Shown here in pieces: positions 1 to 7,979 of a DNA stretch of 64,000 nucleotides; positions within the stretch are counted from its first letter, which is position 1, and every line of letters begins with the position of its first letter. Source of the DNA: DATHTC01 sp035456465 (GTDB taxonomy: Bacteria; Actinomycetota; Thermoleophilia; Gaiellales; Gaiellaceae); contig DATIDD010000053.1 of assembly GCA_035456465.1 (NCBI GenBank), positions 6,280-70,279 on the forward strand, given 5' to 3'. The translations under genes and the position numbers were made by a program. The notes under the pieces are model-generated. The model searched no databases, was not told where the DNA came from, and was given only the letters and a program-made list of their open reading frames with translations.

Positions 1-559
1 GCTCGTCCGGGGCGGCGCGGTCGGCGAGCTCCGCGTGCTGCGCGCGGCGTTCAGCTTCCCGCTCCAGGGCGAGGAGAACGTCCGCCTCCGTCCCGAGCTC
101 GACGGGGGCGCGCTGATGGACGTCGGCTGCTACTGCGTCAGCGGCATCCGGCTGCTCGGGGGCGAGCCGCTGCACGTGGCGGGCGAGCAGGTCCTCGGGC
201 CGACGGGCGTCGACCTCACGTTCGCCGGCGCGATGCGGCTCGCCGGCGACGTCCTCTCGACCTTCCACGCCTCGATGGCGCTGCCGTCGCGCCAGGAGCT
301 GGAGGTGCTCGGCTCGGAGGGCACGCTGCTCGTGCAGGCGCCGTGGCGGGTCGACCTCGGCGGGGACGTGCTCCTCCGGCGAGGGGACGACGTCGAGCGG
401 ATCGAGATCCCCGCGGCCGACGCCTACCGCTGCGAGCTCGAGGATCTCGCCGCCGCCGCGCGCGGCGAGCGCGAGCCGCTGCTCGGTCGCGCCGACGCCG
501 TCGCGCAGGCTCGCACGATCGACGCCCTGTACCACGCGGCCGAAGGGAGCGACCGGTGA
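1..559 (+). CDS. Gfo/Idh/MocA family oxidoreductase, C-terminal part (5' end outside window)
   Basis: The reading frame is open from base 2 to the TGA at 557-559, so the N-terminal NAD(P)-binding Rossmann half lies upstream of the window. The visible ~185 residues match the C-terminal substrate-binding alpha/beta domain of glucose-fructose oxidoreductase-type dehydrogenases: a GELR strand followed by a FSFPLQGEENVRL stretch, then GGALMDVGCYCVSGIRLLGG, which carries the GGGALxDxGxY-like active-site helix of the family. The GTG at 35 is internal, not a start. The stop overlaps the next gene's GTG, so it is co-transcribed with the TIM-barrel isomerase and xylulokinase; a sugar dehydrogenase is likely, but the substrate is unknown. 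Confidence 0.85.
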   Translation, partial: LVRGGAVGELRVLRAAFSFPLQGEENVRLRPELDGGALMDVGCYCVSGIRLLGGEPLHVAGEQVLGPTGVDLTFAGAMRLAGDVLSTFHASMALPSRQELEVLGSEGTLLVQAPWRVDLGGDVLLRRGDDVERIEIPAADAYRCELEDLAAAARGEREPLLGRADAVAQARTIDALYHAAEGSDR

Positions 560-1557
560 AGACGAGCCTCGGGATCTGGGCCTTCGGGCCGATGGCCACC
601 CGCTTCGTGCCGTCGGGGTACAAGCCCGAGCTGGCGGCCGAGACGACCGTGCAGCGCGTGCGCCGCGCCGTGGAGGGCCTCGGCGACCTGATCGACGGAT
701 ACGAGTTCCACTACCCGCAGGAGCTCTCGCACGAGAACCTCGCGGAGGTTCGCGACGCGCTCGACGGGCACGACGTGTACTGCGTCGCGACCGGGCTCCA
801 CCTCGACCCGCTCTTCGGCAAGGGCGGGCTCGTCTCCCCCGACGCCGCGGTCCGGGCCGAGGCGCTGAAGCGGACGCTCGACGCGATCGACTTCGCCGGC
901 GAGCTCGACGCCAACTTCATCATCTGGCCCGGGATCGAGGGCTACAACTACCCGTTCCAGGCCCCGTACGCCGAGAGCTGGGCGTGGCTGATCGAGGGGA
1001 TCGGGGAGGCGGCGCAGCGGTGCCGCGAGTGCGGGATCAAGCTCTTCCTCGAGCACAAGAACTCCGAGCCCGCGATGAACATCCTCATGCGGAACGTCGG
1101 CATGACCCTGCACGTGATCCACACGCTGCGGGCACAGGGCCTCGACAACGTCCAGGTCAACATGGACTGGCAGCACCTGATCATGAACGGCGAGAACCTC
1201 GCCGAGTACGCGGCGCTGCTCGCCGCCGAGGGGCTGCTCGGCCACAACCACGCCAACTCGGGCTGGGGGACGTTCGACGACGACAACATCGTCGGCGCCA
1301 CACGGTTCATGGAGACGCTCGAGCTCGCGGTCGAGCTGCGGCGCGCGAACTACGGCGCGAACGGCGAGCGGCTCGGTTTCGACCTCTACCCGTACACCGA
1401 GGACGCGGTCGCCGCCGTCCGGCGCAGCGTGCTCCAGTGGCGGTTCATCGACTCGGTCGCCGCGCGCCTGGACGGCGAGGAGCTGCGGGCGGCGCAGCGC
1501 GCGAAGGACGCGGTGCGGGCGCTCGAGCTCGTCTACCGCGCGCTGGGGGGCGAGTGA
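556..1557 (+). CDS. Xylose-isomerase-like TIM-barrel sugar isomerase
   Basis: 333 residues starting at a GTG that overlaps the previous stop (GTGA). The protein has the AP-endonuclease-2/xylose-isomerase TIM-barrel signature: a LEHK strand-end glutamate, a NMDWQH segment supplying acidic and His metal ligands, and LGHNHANSGWG near the fifth/sixth strands, followed by FDLYPYTED. It is shorter than classical XylA (~390 aa) and closer to the short sugar isomerase/epimerase families, so ketose-aldose isomerisation of a pentose or deoxyhexose is the best reading. The xylulokinase 22 bp downstream supports a D-xylose-type pathway, but substrate specificity cannot be read from the sequence. Confidence 0.8.
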   Translation: MKTSLGIWAFGPMATRFVPSGYKPELAAETTVQRVRRAVEGLGDLIDGYEFHYPQELSHENLAEVRDALDGHDVYCVATGLHLDPLFGKGGLVSPDAAVRAEALKRTLDAIDFAGELDANFIIWPGIEGYNYPFQAPYAESWAWLIEGIGEAAQRCRECGIKLFLEHKNSEPAMNILMRNVGMTLHVIHTLRAQGLDNVQVNMDWQHLIMNGENLAEYAALLAAEGLLGHNHANSGWGTFDDDNIVGATRFMETLELAVELRRANYGANGERLGFDLYPYTEDAVAAVRRSVLQWRFIDSVAARLDGEELRAAQRAKDAVRALELVYRALGGE

Positions 1558-1579
1558 GGCCGGTGGGCACGCCGGACGC

Positions 1580-3004
1580 GTGAGCGCGCTCGTCGGGCTC
1601 GACGTCGGCACGACCGGTGTCAAGGCGATCGCGATCTCGCCGGCGGGGGAGGTGCTCGCACGTTCCGAGGAGGGCTATCCGCTCGCGACGCCGCGCCCGG
1701 GCTGGGCGGAGCAGGACCCGGAGGACTGGTGGCGCGCGAGCGAACGGGCGCTCGGCCGCCTGGGGGTCGAGCCGCTGGGAATCGGCCTCTCGGGCCAGAT
1801 GCACGGTCTCGTCGCCCTCGACGCGGCCGGCCGCGTCCTTCGCCCGGCGATCCTCTGGAACGACCAGCGGACGGGCGCCGAGTGCGCCGAGATCGAGGCG
1901 CGCGTCGGGCTCGAGCGGCTCGTGCAGCTGACGGGCAACCGCGCGCTCGCCGGGTTCACGGCGCCCAAGCTCCTCTGGCTGCGCCGACACGAGCCGGAGG
2001 CCTACGAGCGGATCGTGCACGTGCTGCTGCCGAAGGACTACGTCCGCCTCCGGCTCACCGGCGAGCGCGCGACCGACGTGGCGGACGCGTCCGGCACGCT
2101 GCTTTTCGACGTCGCCGGCCGACGGTGGAGCGACGACCTCCTCGAGGCGCTCGAGCTGCCGCGCGCGTGGCTCCCGGCCGCGCTCGAGTCCCCCGCCGTC
2201 TCGGCCGCCACGTCCGGCGGCGTCCCCGTCGCGGCAGGCGCCGGCGACCAGGCTGCCGGCGCGCTGGGGGCCGGCGTCGACGCTCCCGGGCGGCTGTCCG
2301 TCGTCCTCGGCACCTCGGGCGTCGTGTTCGCCGCGCTGCCGGCGTTCCGCGCCGACCCGCAGGGGCGCGTCCACGCCTTCTGCCACGCCGTCCCGGGCGC
2401 GTGGCACGCGATGGGCGTGATGCTGTCTGCGGCGGGGTCGCTCCGCTGGCTCCGCGACGCGCTCGGCGCGCCTTCGGAGGAGGTCCTCGTCGCGGAGGCG
2501 GAGCGCTGGCCGCCCGGCGCGGAGGGGCTCCTGTTCGCGCCCTATCTCGCGGGCGAGCGGACGCCGCACGCCGACCCGGACGCCCGCGGCGCCTTCGTCG
2601 GCCTGTCGCTCCGGCACGACCGAGGCGGGCTCGCGCGCGCCGTGCTCGAGGGCGTCGCCTTCGGCCTCCGTGACTCGCTCGACCTGCTCGCCGACCTCGG
2701 CGTGGCACCGGTCGCAGCGCGGGTCTCGGGCGGCGGCGCCCGGAGCGCGCTCTGGCTGCGGATCGTCGCGTCCGTCCTCGGCCTGCCGCTCGAGCGGACG
2801 GCCGTCGACGAGGGCGCCGCGTTCGGCGCCGCGCTCCTCGGAGGCGTCGCCGCGGGCGTGTTCGCGACCCCCACGGAGGCCGTCGCGGCCTGCGTCCGCG
2901 TCCGGGAGACGATCGAGCCCGACCCGGAGTGGCAGGGACTCTACGAGCGGGAGCTCACCCGCTTCCGGGCGCTCTATCCGGCCCTGCGCGCGCTGCGCGC
3001 CTGA
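1580..3004 (+). CDS. xylB: Xylulokinase (FGGY family)
   Basis: 474 residues, normal for XylB. N-terminal FGGY half begins with the phosphate-binding GLDVGTTGVKA loop (residues ~6-16), followed by GLSGQMHGLV and PAILWNDQRT, the sugar-binding signatures of xylulokinases. The C-terminal half has SAAGSLRWLRD and SGGGARSALWLRI, the second ATPase-core loops. It phosphorylates D-xylulose to xylulose-5-phosphate with ATP, feeding the pentose phosphate pathway. GTG start, 22 bp after the isomerase stop; last gene of the sugar operon. It ends three bases from the convergent gene at 3008. Confidence 0.9.
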   Translation: MSALVGLDVGTTGVKAIAISPAGEVLARSEEGYPLATPRPGWAEQDPEDWWRASERALGRLGVEPLGIGLSGQMHGLVALDAAGRVLRPAILWNDQRTGAECAEIEARVGLERLVQLTGNRALAGFTAPKLLWLRRHEPEAYERIVHVLLPKDYVRLRLTGERATDVADASGTLLFDVAGRRWSDDLLEALELPRAWLPAALESPAVSAATSGGVPVAAGAGDQAAGALGAGVDAPGRLSVVLGTSGVVFAALPAFRADPQGRVHAFCHAVPGAWHAMGVMLSAAGSLRWLRDALGAPSEEVLVAEAERWPPGAEGLLFAPYLAGERTPHADPDARGAFVGLSLRHDRGGLARAVLEGVAFGLRDSLDLLADLGVAPVAARVSGGGARSALWLRIVASVLGLPLERTAVDEGAAFGAALLGGVAAGVFATPTEAVAACVRVRETIEPDPEWQGLYERELTRFRALYPALRALRA

Positions 3005-3007
3005 GCC

Positions 3008-3484
3008 CTACCGCACCGGCACGAGCACCGTCGTCCGGATCTCCTCCGGTGGACCGACGCCCGGATCCGACTCGTACACCTCGATCGGGTCGCCGATCGG
3101 CTCGAGCCCGATCGTTCGGAGCTGCTCGTCGAGGGCCGTGAACCACGCCTCGTCCAGTTCCTGGTAGGGGCCGAGGTGGACGGTCTCCGCATAGCGTCCG
3201 GCAGGCCGAACGTGCTGCTCGACGCGGCCTCGGGTCGGCAGCGGCCGGGTCGTCGGCCAGCCGATCTCGACGGCCATCGTCCCGTGCTCGTCCGGGCCGC
3301 TGAAGACGCCGTACGGCGCTCCGGCCGGCTGTTCGCCCAGCTCGCGAAGGTGGTGGTGCACCTCCTGGATCAGGCTTCCGACGACGACCGGCAGGACGCG
3401 GACGTCGACGCGGGTGCGAACCGCCAGCGTCGGCTGCTCGTCGCGCCGGCTCACCGTCACCTCGGGAACGGCAGTGACTGTCAT
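3008..3484 (-). CDS. GyrI-like / AraC effector-binding domain protein
   Basis: 158 residues. ATG at 3484 is preceded by a strong AAAGGAGG ribosome site. The sequence reads as one stand-alone effector-binding (GyrI-like small-molecule binding) domain: an N-terminal beta strand with QPTLAVRTRV, then VHHHLRELG, PYGVFSGPD, a VEIGWPTTRPLP strand and the C-terminal YESDPGVGPPEEIRTTVLVPVR that closes the fold. No DNA-binding helix-turn-helix is attached, unlike full AraC/MerR regulators. Such free-standing domains bind drugs or other hydrophobic ligands. Isolated gene, convergent with xylB. Confidence 0.8.
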   Translation of the reverse strand: MTVTAVPEVTVSRRDEQPTLAVRTRVDVRVLPVVVGSLIQEVHHHLRELGEQPAGAPYGVFSGPDEHGTMAVEIGWPTTRPLPTRGRVEQHVRPAGRYAETVHLGPYQELDEAWFTALDEQLRTIGLEPIGDPIEVYESDPGVGPPEEIRTTVLVPVR

Positions 3485-3557
3485 CGCCGCCTCCTTTCCT
3501 GTCTCGACCCTAGTCGCAGCGGCCGTGTCGCGAAAGGGCGGCGCTCGGAGCGACACC

Positions 3558-3590
3558 GTCCGGGGACAGTCCCTAGGACTGTCCCCGGAC
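3558..3590. repeat. 15-bp perfect inverted repeat, 3-nt spacer
   Basis: Arms GTCCGGGGACAGTCC and GGACTGTCCCCGGAC are separated by CTA. It lies between the divergent GyrI-like gene and ffh. No T-run follows on either strand, so it is not an ordinary terminator; it could be an extragenic palindromic repeat or an operator. Confidence 0.85.
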
Positions 3591-3648
3591 ATGGCCTGTG
3601 CGTGAATCGGCGCGATCTCGGCGCAACCCGGCCACGCACGGGCGTCTC

Positions 3649-3654
3649 TACACT
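3649..3654 (+). promoter_or_regulatory. Putative -10 box of ffh (leaderless-type)
   Basis: TACACT ends 7 bases before the ffh ATG and no Shine-Dalgarno sequence lies between, consistent with a leaderless transcript. Confidence 0.5.
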
Positions 3655-3661
3655 GCGCCGG

Positions 3662-4984
3662 ATGTTCGACGCCCTCGGCGACCGGCTGCAGCACGCCCTC
3701 GGCGACCTCCGCGGACGCGGGAAGCTCGACGAGGAGGCGATCTCGCGCGCGATGCGCGAGATCCGCCTCGCGCTGCTCGAGGCGGACGTCAACCTCAAGG
3801 TCGTCAAGCAGTTCGTCGCCCAGGTGCGGGAGCGGGCCATGGGCCAGGACGTCCTGAAGAGCCTCACCCCCGGCCAGCAGGTCGTGAAAGTGGTGCACGA
3901 GGAGCTGACCGGGCTGATGGGCGCCGGCAGCTCGAAGCTCGCCTTCGCCGGCCGCCCGCCGACCGTGATCCTCGTCGCGGGCCTCCAGGGGTCGGGCAAG
4001 ACGACGGCCTGCGCCAAGCTGGCGCTGCTCCTGCGCAAGGAGGGGAAGCAGCCCGCCCTCGTCGCAGCCGACCTCCAGCGACCCGCTGCGATCGACCAGC
4101 TCGAGCAGCTCGGCCGCCAGATCCAGATCCCCGTCTACCGGGACGAGACGAAGGACGCGGTCGTCGCCGCGCGGAAGGGGCTCCAGCGCGCCCAGGCGGA
4201 CGGCCGCGACGTCGTCATCGTCGACACCGCCGGCCGCCTGCAGATCGACGAGGCGCTGATGGAGGAGCTGGCCGCGGTCAAGCGCGAGACGAAGCCGCAC
4301 GACGTGCTGCTCGTGCTCGACGCGATGACGGGGCAGGAGGCGGTCAACGTCGCGCAGGCCTTCCAGGAGCGGATCGACTTCGACGGGGTCGTGCTGACGA
4401 AGCTCGACGGCGATGCGCGGGGCGGCGCCGCGCTCTCGGTCAAGGCCGTCACCGGCAAGCCGATCAAGCTCGCGTCCGTCGGCGAGAAGCTCGACCAGCT
4501 CGAGTGGTTCCATCCCGACCGGATGGCGTCTCGGATCCTCGGCATGGGTGACGTGCTGACGCTGATCGAGAAGGCCGAGGCCGCGGTCGAGGAGGACGAG
4601 CAGGCGGCGATGGAGGAGCGCCTGCGCCGCGGCCAGTTCACCTTCGACGACTTCCTCGCCGCGCAGAAGATGCTCCGCAAGATGGGGCCGCTGCAGAGCG
4701 TGATCAAGATGATCCCGGGGATGGGCAACGAGCTGAAGGACGTCGAGATCGACGAGGGCCAGATGAAGCGCGTCGAGGCGATCGTGCTGTCGATGACGCC
4801 GAAGGAGCGGGGGATGCCGCACCTGATCGACGGGTCGAGGCGCAAGCGCATCGCCGCGGGGTCCGGCACGACGGTTCAGCAGGTGAACCAGCTGCTGAGC
4901 GCGCGCAAGCAGATGGAGAAGATGATGAAGCAGCTGGGCAAGGGCAAGATGCCAGCCTTTCCCGGCATGGCCGGGAAGCGCTAG
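3662..4984 (+). CDS. ffh: Signal recognition particle protein Ffh
   Basis: 440 residues. N-domain helices (1-90), then the SRP GTPase G domain with G1 GLQGSGKT at 107-114, the DTAGR G3 motif and TKLDGDARGG G4. The C-terminal methionine-rich M domain contains MSMTPKERGMP and GSGTTVQQVN, the signal-peptide and 4.5S RNA binding part. It targets nascent membrane and secreted proteins to the Sec translocon through FtsY. It heads the operon ffh-rpsP-khpA-rimM-lepB-trmD-lepB, with 20 bp to rpsP. The ATG at 3662 is chosen because the conserved MFDALGDRL start begins there and a TACACT box sits 7 bases upstream. Confidence 0.97.
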   Translation: MFDALGDRLQHALGDLRGRGKLDEEAISRAMREIRLALLEADVNLKVVKQFVAQVRERAMGQDVLKSLTPGQQVVKVVHEELTGLMGAGSSKLAFAGRPPTVILVAGLQGSGKTTACAKLALLLRKEGKQPALVAADLQRPAAIDQLEQLGRQIQIPVYRDETKDAVVAARKGLQRAQADGRDVVIVDTAGRLQIDEALMEELAAVKRETKPHDVLLVLDAMTGQEAVNVAQAFQERIDFDGVVLTKLDGDARGGAALSVKAVTGKPIKLASVGEKLDQLEWFHPDRMASRILGMGDVLTLIEKAEAAVEEDEQAAMEERLRRGQFTFDDFLAAQKMLRKMGPLQSVIKMIPGMGNELKDVEIDEGQMKRVEAIVLSMTPKERGMPHLIDGSRRKRIAAGSGTTVQQVNQLLSARKQMEKMMKQLGKGKMPAFPGMAGKR

Positions 4985-5004
4985 CGAGAAATCGGAGGAA
5001 TCGC

Positions 5005-5247
5005 ATGGCAGTGAAGCTCAGGCTGACGCGGGTCGGGTCGAAGAAGAACCCGATCTACCGCGTCGTGGCCGCCGACTCGCGCTCCCCGCGCGACGGCAAG
5101 TTCATCGAGATCGTCGGGCGCTACAACCCGCAGACGGAGCCGTCGACGATCGAGCTCGACGACGACCGCGTGAAGGACTGGCTCTCGAAGGGCGCGCAGC
5201 CGACCGACCCCGTCGCGAAGCTGCTCAAGATCAAGGGCCTCCGGTAG
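5005..5247 (+). CDS. rpsP: 30S ribosomal protein S16 (bS16)
   Basis: 80 residues, the normal bS16 length, with the conserved VKLRLTRVGSKKNPIYRVV N-terminus, SPRDGKFIEIVGRYNP and the C-terminal DWLSKGAQPTD segment. Component of the 30S subunit needed for assembly. A GGAGG ribosome site lies 6-10 bases before the ATG. The rpsP-khpA-rimM-trmD order is the classical one of Gram-positive bacteria. Confidence 0.97.
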   Translation: MAVKLRLTRVGSKKNPIYRVVAADSRSPRDGKFIEIVGRYNPQTEPSTIELDDDRVKDWLSKGAQPTDPVAKLLKIKGLR

Positions 5248-5272
5248 CGGCCGTGCGCCGGAAGGAGCACCC

Positions 5273-5506
5273 CTGAGCGAGCGCCTGGTCGAGGAGCTGG
5301 CGCGCCGCCTCGTCGACAATCCCGACGAGGTCCGCGTCGAGCGCGGCGAGCGCGAGGGGATCGCCGTCATCCGCCTCCACGTCGCCCCCGACGACGTCGG
5401 CAAGGTGATCGGCCGCCAGGGACGGATCGCGCGGGCCCTCCGCACGCTCGTCCGGGCGAGCGCGGCACGGCGGCACGAGCGCGTGCATCTCGACATCGCC
5501 GACTGA
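5273..5506 (+). CDS. khpA: KH-domain RNA-binding protein KhpA
   Basis: 77 residues translated from a probable CTG start: no ATG, GTG or TTG is available in frame, while GAAGGAG lies 5-11 bases upstream of CTG at 5273. The protein is one type-II KH domain with the RNA-binding GxxG loop (GRQG, residues 47-50) in GKVIGRQGRIARAL, and LHVAPDDV before it. KhpA is a small RNA chaperone that works with KhpB in several Gram-positive bacteria, affecting cell wall growth and sRNA stability. Its TGA is directly followed by the rimM GTG. Identity rests on the fold signature and the invariable position between rpsP and rimM. Confidence 0.9.
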   Translation: MSERLVEELARRLVDNPDEVRVERGEREGIAVIRLHVAPDDVGKVIGRQGRIARALRTLVRASAARRHERVHLDIAD

Positions 5507-5983
5507 GTGGATCCGGTGGTCCAGGTCGGCCGCGTCGGGCGGCCGCACGGGCTCGCGGGGGCCTTCGTGGTCGAGCGCGCGAGCGACGACCCGTCGCGGT
5601 TCGCGGTCGGGGCGCGCCTGCTCGCCGCGGGCGAGGAGGTCGAGGTCGTCGAGTCGAAGCGGGCGGGGGGCGGCCGGCTCGTCGTCCGGCTGGACCGGCC
5701 CGTGCCGCGTGGAACCCCGCTCGAGGTGCCGCGGGAGAGCCTGCCGGTGCCCGACGAGGACGCCTACTACGTGTACCAGCTCGTCGGGCTCCGCGTCGAG
5801 GAGGCGGGCGGCCGCGACCTCGGCCGCGTGGCCGACGTGATCGGCGCGCCTGCCAACGACGTGCTCGAGCTCGACACCGGGCTGCTCCTGCCGCTCGTCG
5901 GCGCGTGCGTCCGCGAGGTCGACCTGCAGGCGGGACGGATCGTCGTGGAGCCTGGGTACGCTGGTGCGGACGCCGATGCGTAA
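5507..5983 (+). CDS. rimM: Ribosome maturation factor RimM
   Basis: 158 residues. N-terminal beta-barrel with VGRVGRPHGLAGAFVVE (the conserved G-x-hGhxGhv strand) and a C-terminal PRC-barrel half with EDAYYVYQLVGLRV and LLLPLVGACVREVDL. RimM binds S19 in the 30S head and assists 16S processing. GTG start abuts the khpA stop with no spacer (TGAGTG), which implies translational coupling; the 3' end overlaps lepB by 8 bp. Confidence 0.93.
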   Translation: MDPVVQVGRVGRPHGLAGAFVVERASDDPSRFAVGARLLAAGEEVEVVESKRAGGGRLVVRLDRPVPRGTPLEVPRESLPVPDEDAYYVYQLVGLRVEEAGGRDLGRVADVIGAPANDVLELDTGLLLPLVGACVREVDLQAGRIVVEPGYAGADADA

Positions 5984-6575
5984 CCCAATCGACCGCCTCA
6001 CCGCGGGCCTCCCGCATCCCGCCCGCGTCGCGATCGACTGGGTGGTGACGCTCGCCGTCGCCGTCGGGATCGTGTTGGCGGTCAAGGCGTGGGTCGTGAA
6101 CCCGTACCGGATCCCGACCTCCTCGATGGAGCCGACGCTGCACTGCGCGCAGCCAGCGGAGGGCTGCCTCGCCGGCTCCTCGGACCGGGTGCTCGCCAAC
6201 CGCTTCATCCTCCACTTCCGCGATCCCGAGCGGGGGGAGGTGGTCGTGTTCGACACGCCGGCGGAGGCTCTGGCGCGCTGCGGCACCGCCGGGACCTTCG
6301 TGAAGCGGATCATCGGTCTTCCCGGCGAGACGGTCGAGCAGCACGACGGCTTCATCTCGGTCGACGGCAGGCGGCTCGACGAGCCGTACGCGCACGGGCG
6401 CTCGGCGGCGCAGGACGGTCGCTGGCAGGTCGGCCCGAACGCGTACTTCGTGATGGGCGACAACCGCTCCAACTCGTGCGACTCCCGGGTCTGGGGCGCC
6501 GTGCCGCGCAAGAACCTGATCGGGACCGTGTTCGCCACCTACTGGCCGCCGGACCGGATCGCCCTGGGTGCGTAG
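5976..6575 (+). CDS. lepB: Signal peptidase I (first copy)
   Basis: 199 residues from the ATG at 5976, chosen because it gives the same MRNP N-terminus as the paralog at 7266. One N-terminal membrane helix (about 20-40), then the catalytic serine in IPTSSMEPT (Ser50) and the general-base lysine in FVKRIIGLPGE (Lys110); both dyad residues are intact. The C-terminal GDNRSNSCDSRVWG box closes the active site. It cleaves signal peptides of exported pre-proteins at the outer face of the membrane. It overlaps rimM by 8 bp. The second copy shares most of these segments, so this is a local duplication. Confidence 0.95.
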   Translation: MRNPIDRLTAGLPHPARVAIDWVVTLAVAVGIVLAVKAWVVNPYRIPTSSMEPTLHCAQPAEGCLAGSSDRVLANRFILHFRDPERGEVVVFDTPAEALARCGTAGTFVKRIIGLPGETVEQHDGFISVDGRRLDEPYAHGRSAAQDGRWQVGPNAYFVMGDNRSNSCDSRVWGAVPRKNLIGTVFATYWPPDRIALGA

Positions 6576-6603
6576 AGCCCTCCGTACGTAAGCTGCACCG
6601 CCG

Positions 6604-7266
6604 GTGCAGCTCGACGTCTTCACGCTGATCCCGCACGCGTTCGCGTGGATGACGGAGCAGCGCCCTCTCGCCGCGGTGCTCGGGACCGAGCTCGAGCTGC
6701 GGCTGTTCGGCTACCGGGACACGACGCCGCTGCGCTCCGGCCAGGTCGACGACGAGCCCTACGGCGGCGGCGCCGGGATGGTGCTCCGCGTCGACGTCGT
6801 CGCAGCGGCGCTCGACGCCGTCTACGGCGGTCACCCGCCCCGGCGGATCGTCGCGCTCACGCCGCAGGGACGCCGGCTGACGCAGCCGCTCGTCGAGGAG
6901 CTCGCGCGCGAGCCGCGCCTCACGCTGCTGTCCGCGCGCTTCGAGGGCTTCGACGAGCGGATCCTCGAGCACCTCGTCACCGACGCCGTCTCGATCGGCC
7001 CGTACGTGCTGTCCGGCGGCGAGCTGCCGGCGATGGTGCTCCTCGACGCGGTGGCGCGACGGCTTCCGGGCGCGCTCGCCGAGGGGTCGGGCGAGCACGA
7101 GAGCTTCTCCGACGCGCTCGACGGCGGGCTCGAGTACCCCCACTACACGCGGCCGCCCGAGTTCCGCGGCTGGCGCGTGCCGGACGTGCTCCTCTCGGGC
7201 GACCACGCCCGGATCGAGGCCTGGCGCCGCGAGCAGAGCAGGCGCCGCACCGAGCGGGCCCGCTAG
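6604..7266 (+). CDS. trmD: tRNA (guanine37-N1)-methyltransferase TrmD
   Basis: 220 residues from GTG. The SPOUT knot is visible: DDEPYGGGAGMVLRVD near residues 50-65, FEGFDERILEHLVTDAVSIGPYVLSGGELPAMVLLDAV in the middle, and ESFSDALDGGLEYPHYTRPPEFRGWRVPDVLLSGDH at the end. TrmD makes m1G37 in tRNAs and prevents +1 frameshifting; it is essential in most bacteria. It is flanked on both sides by signal peptidase genes; its TAG overlaps the GTG of the second one by one base. Confidence 0.97.
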   Translation: MQLDVFTLIPHAFAWMTEQRPLAAVLGTELELRLFGYRDTTPLRSGQVDDEPYGGGAGMVLRVDVVAAALDAVYGGHPPRRIVALTPQGRRLTQPLVEELAREPRLTLLSARFEGFDERILEHLVTDAVSIGPYVLSGGELPAMVLLDAVARRLPGALAEGSGEHESFSDALDGGLEYPHYTRPPEFRGWRVPDVLLSGDHARIEAWRREQSRRRTERAR

Positions 7267-7868
7267 TGCGCAATCCCGTCGACCGCGTCGCCTCGAGCCT
7301 GCCGCAGCCGTGGCGGTCGGTCGTCGACTGGGTCGTGACGGTCGTGGCCGCGGTCGCGCTCGTGCTCGCGATCAAGGCCTGGATCGTGAACCCGTACCGG
7401 ATCCCCTCGCCGTCGATGGAGCCGACCCTCCACTGCACCGGCGAGGCGGGCTGCGAGGGCGGCCGCTTCTCCGACCGCGTGCTGGCCAACCGCTTCCTCT
7501 ACCACTTCAGGGACCCGAAGCGCGGGGAGATCATCGTCTTCCGGACGCCGCCGCTCGCGGCGGAGCGCTGCGGCGCCGGCGGCGTGTTCGTGAAGCGCCT
7601 GATCGTGCTGCCGGGGGAGACCTGGCAGATGCGGGACGGGGTCGTCTACGTCGGCGGCAAGCGTCTCGCCGAGCCGTACCTCCGGCCGGAGCGGCGCGGC
7701 CACGACGTCCAGCCGTCGCGCACGGTGCCGCCTGGGCAGTACGTGATGCTCGGCGACAACCGCGAGCACTCCTGCGACTCGCGCGTCTGGGGCCCCGTCC
7801 CGCGCGACAATCTGATCGGCAAGGTGACGGCGACGTACTGGCCGCCGGGGCGCGTGTCGCTGCACTGA
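7266..7868 (+). CDS. lepB: Signal peptidase I (second copy)
   Basis: 200 residues. The same architecture as the copy at 5976 and aligned almost without gaps: membrane helix about 20-40, catalytic Ser50 in IPSPSMEPT, Lys110 in FVKRLIVLPGE, GDNREHSCDSRVWG box. Differences concentrate in the 55-70 loop and in the segment between the lysine and the GDN box, a region that shapes the substrate cleft. The GTG start overlaps the trmD stop, so translation is coupled. Two active-looking paralogs could divide substrates or expression. Confidence 0.94.
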   Translation: MRNPVDRVASSLPQPWRSVVDWVVTVVAAVALVLAIKAWIVNPYRIPSPSMEPTLHCTGEAGCEGGRFSDRVLANRFLYHFRDPKRGEIIVFRTPPLAAERCGAGGVFVKRLIVLPGETWQMRDGVVYVGGKRLAEPYLRPERRGHDVQPSRTVPPGQYVMLGDNREHSCDSRVWGPVPRDNLIGKVTATYWPPGRVSLH

Positions 7869-7910
7869 CGTGCGGCGCGGGACCGCTTTCCGAGCGGCTC
7901 CGCGCCCCCG

Positions 7911-7932
7911 CGACGGCGTCGCATCGCCGTCG
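7911..7932 (+). other. Hairpin upstream of rplS
   Basis: CGACGGCG and CGCCGTCG form a perfect 8-bp stem around a 6-base loop, 48 bases before the rplS ATG. No T-run follows. It lies in the 111-bp spacer that may carry the rplS promoter or leader; an attenuating role is a guess. Confidence 0.5.
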
Positions 7933-7979
7933 CCGTTTCCGCTACCATCCCGCGTCGGCCGCCCCGCGGCCGTCCTCCC

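Noticed and set aside
3558..3590. Intrinsic terminator for the GyrI-like or ffh transcript
   Set aside because: No T-run on either strand and it lies upstream of both genes.
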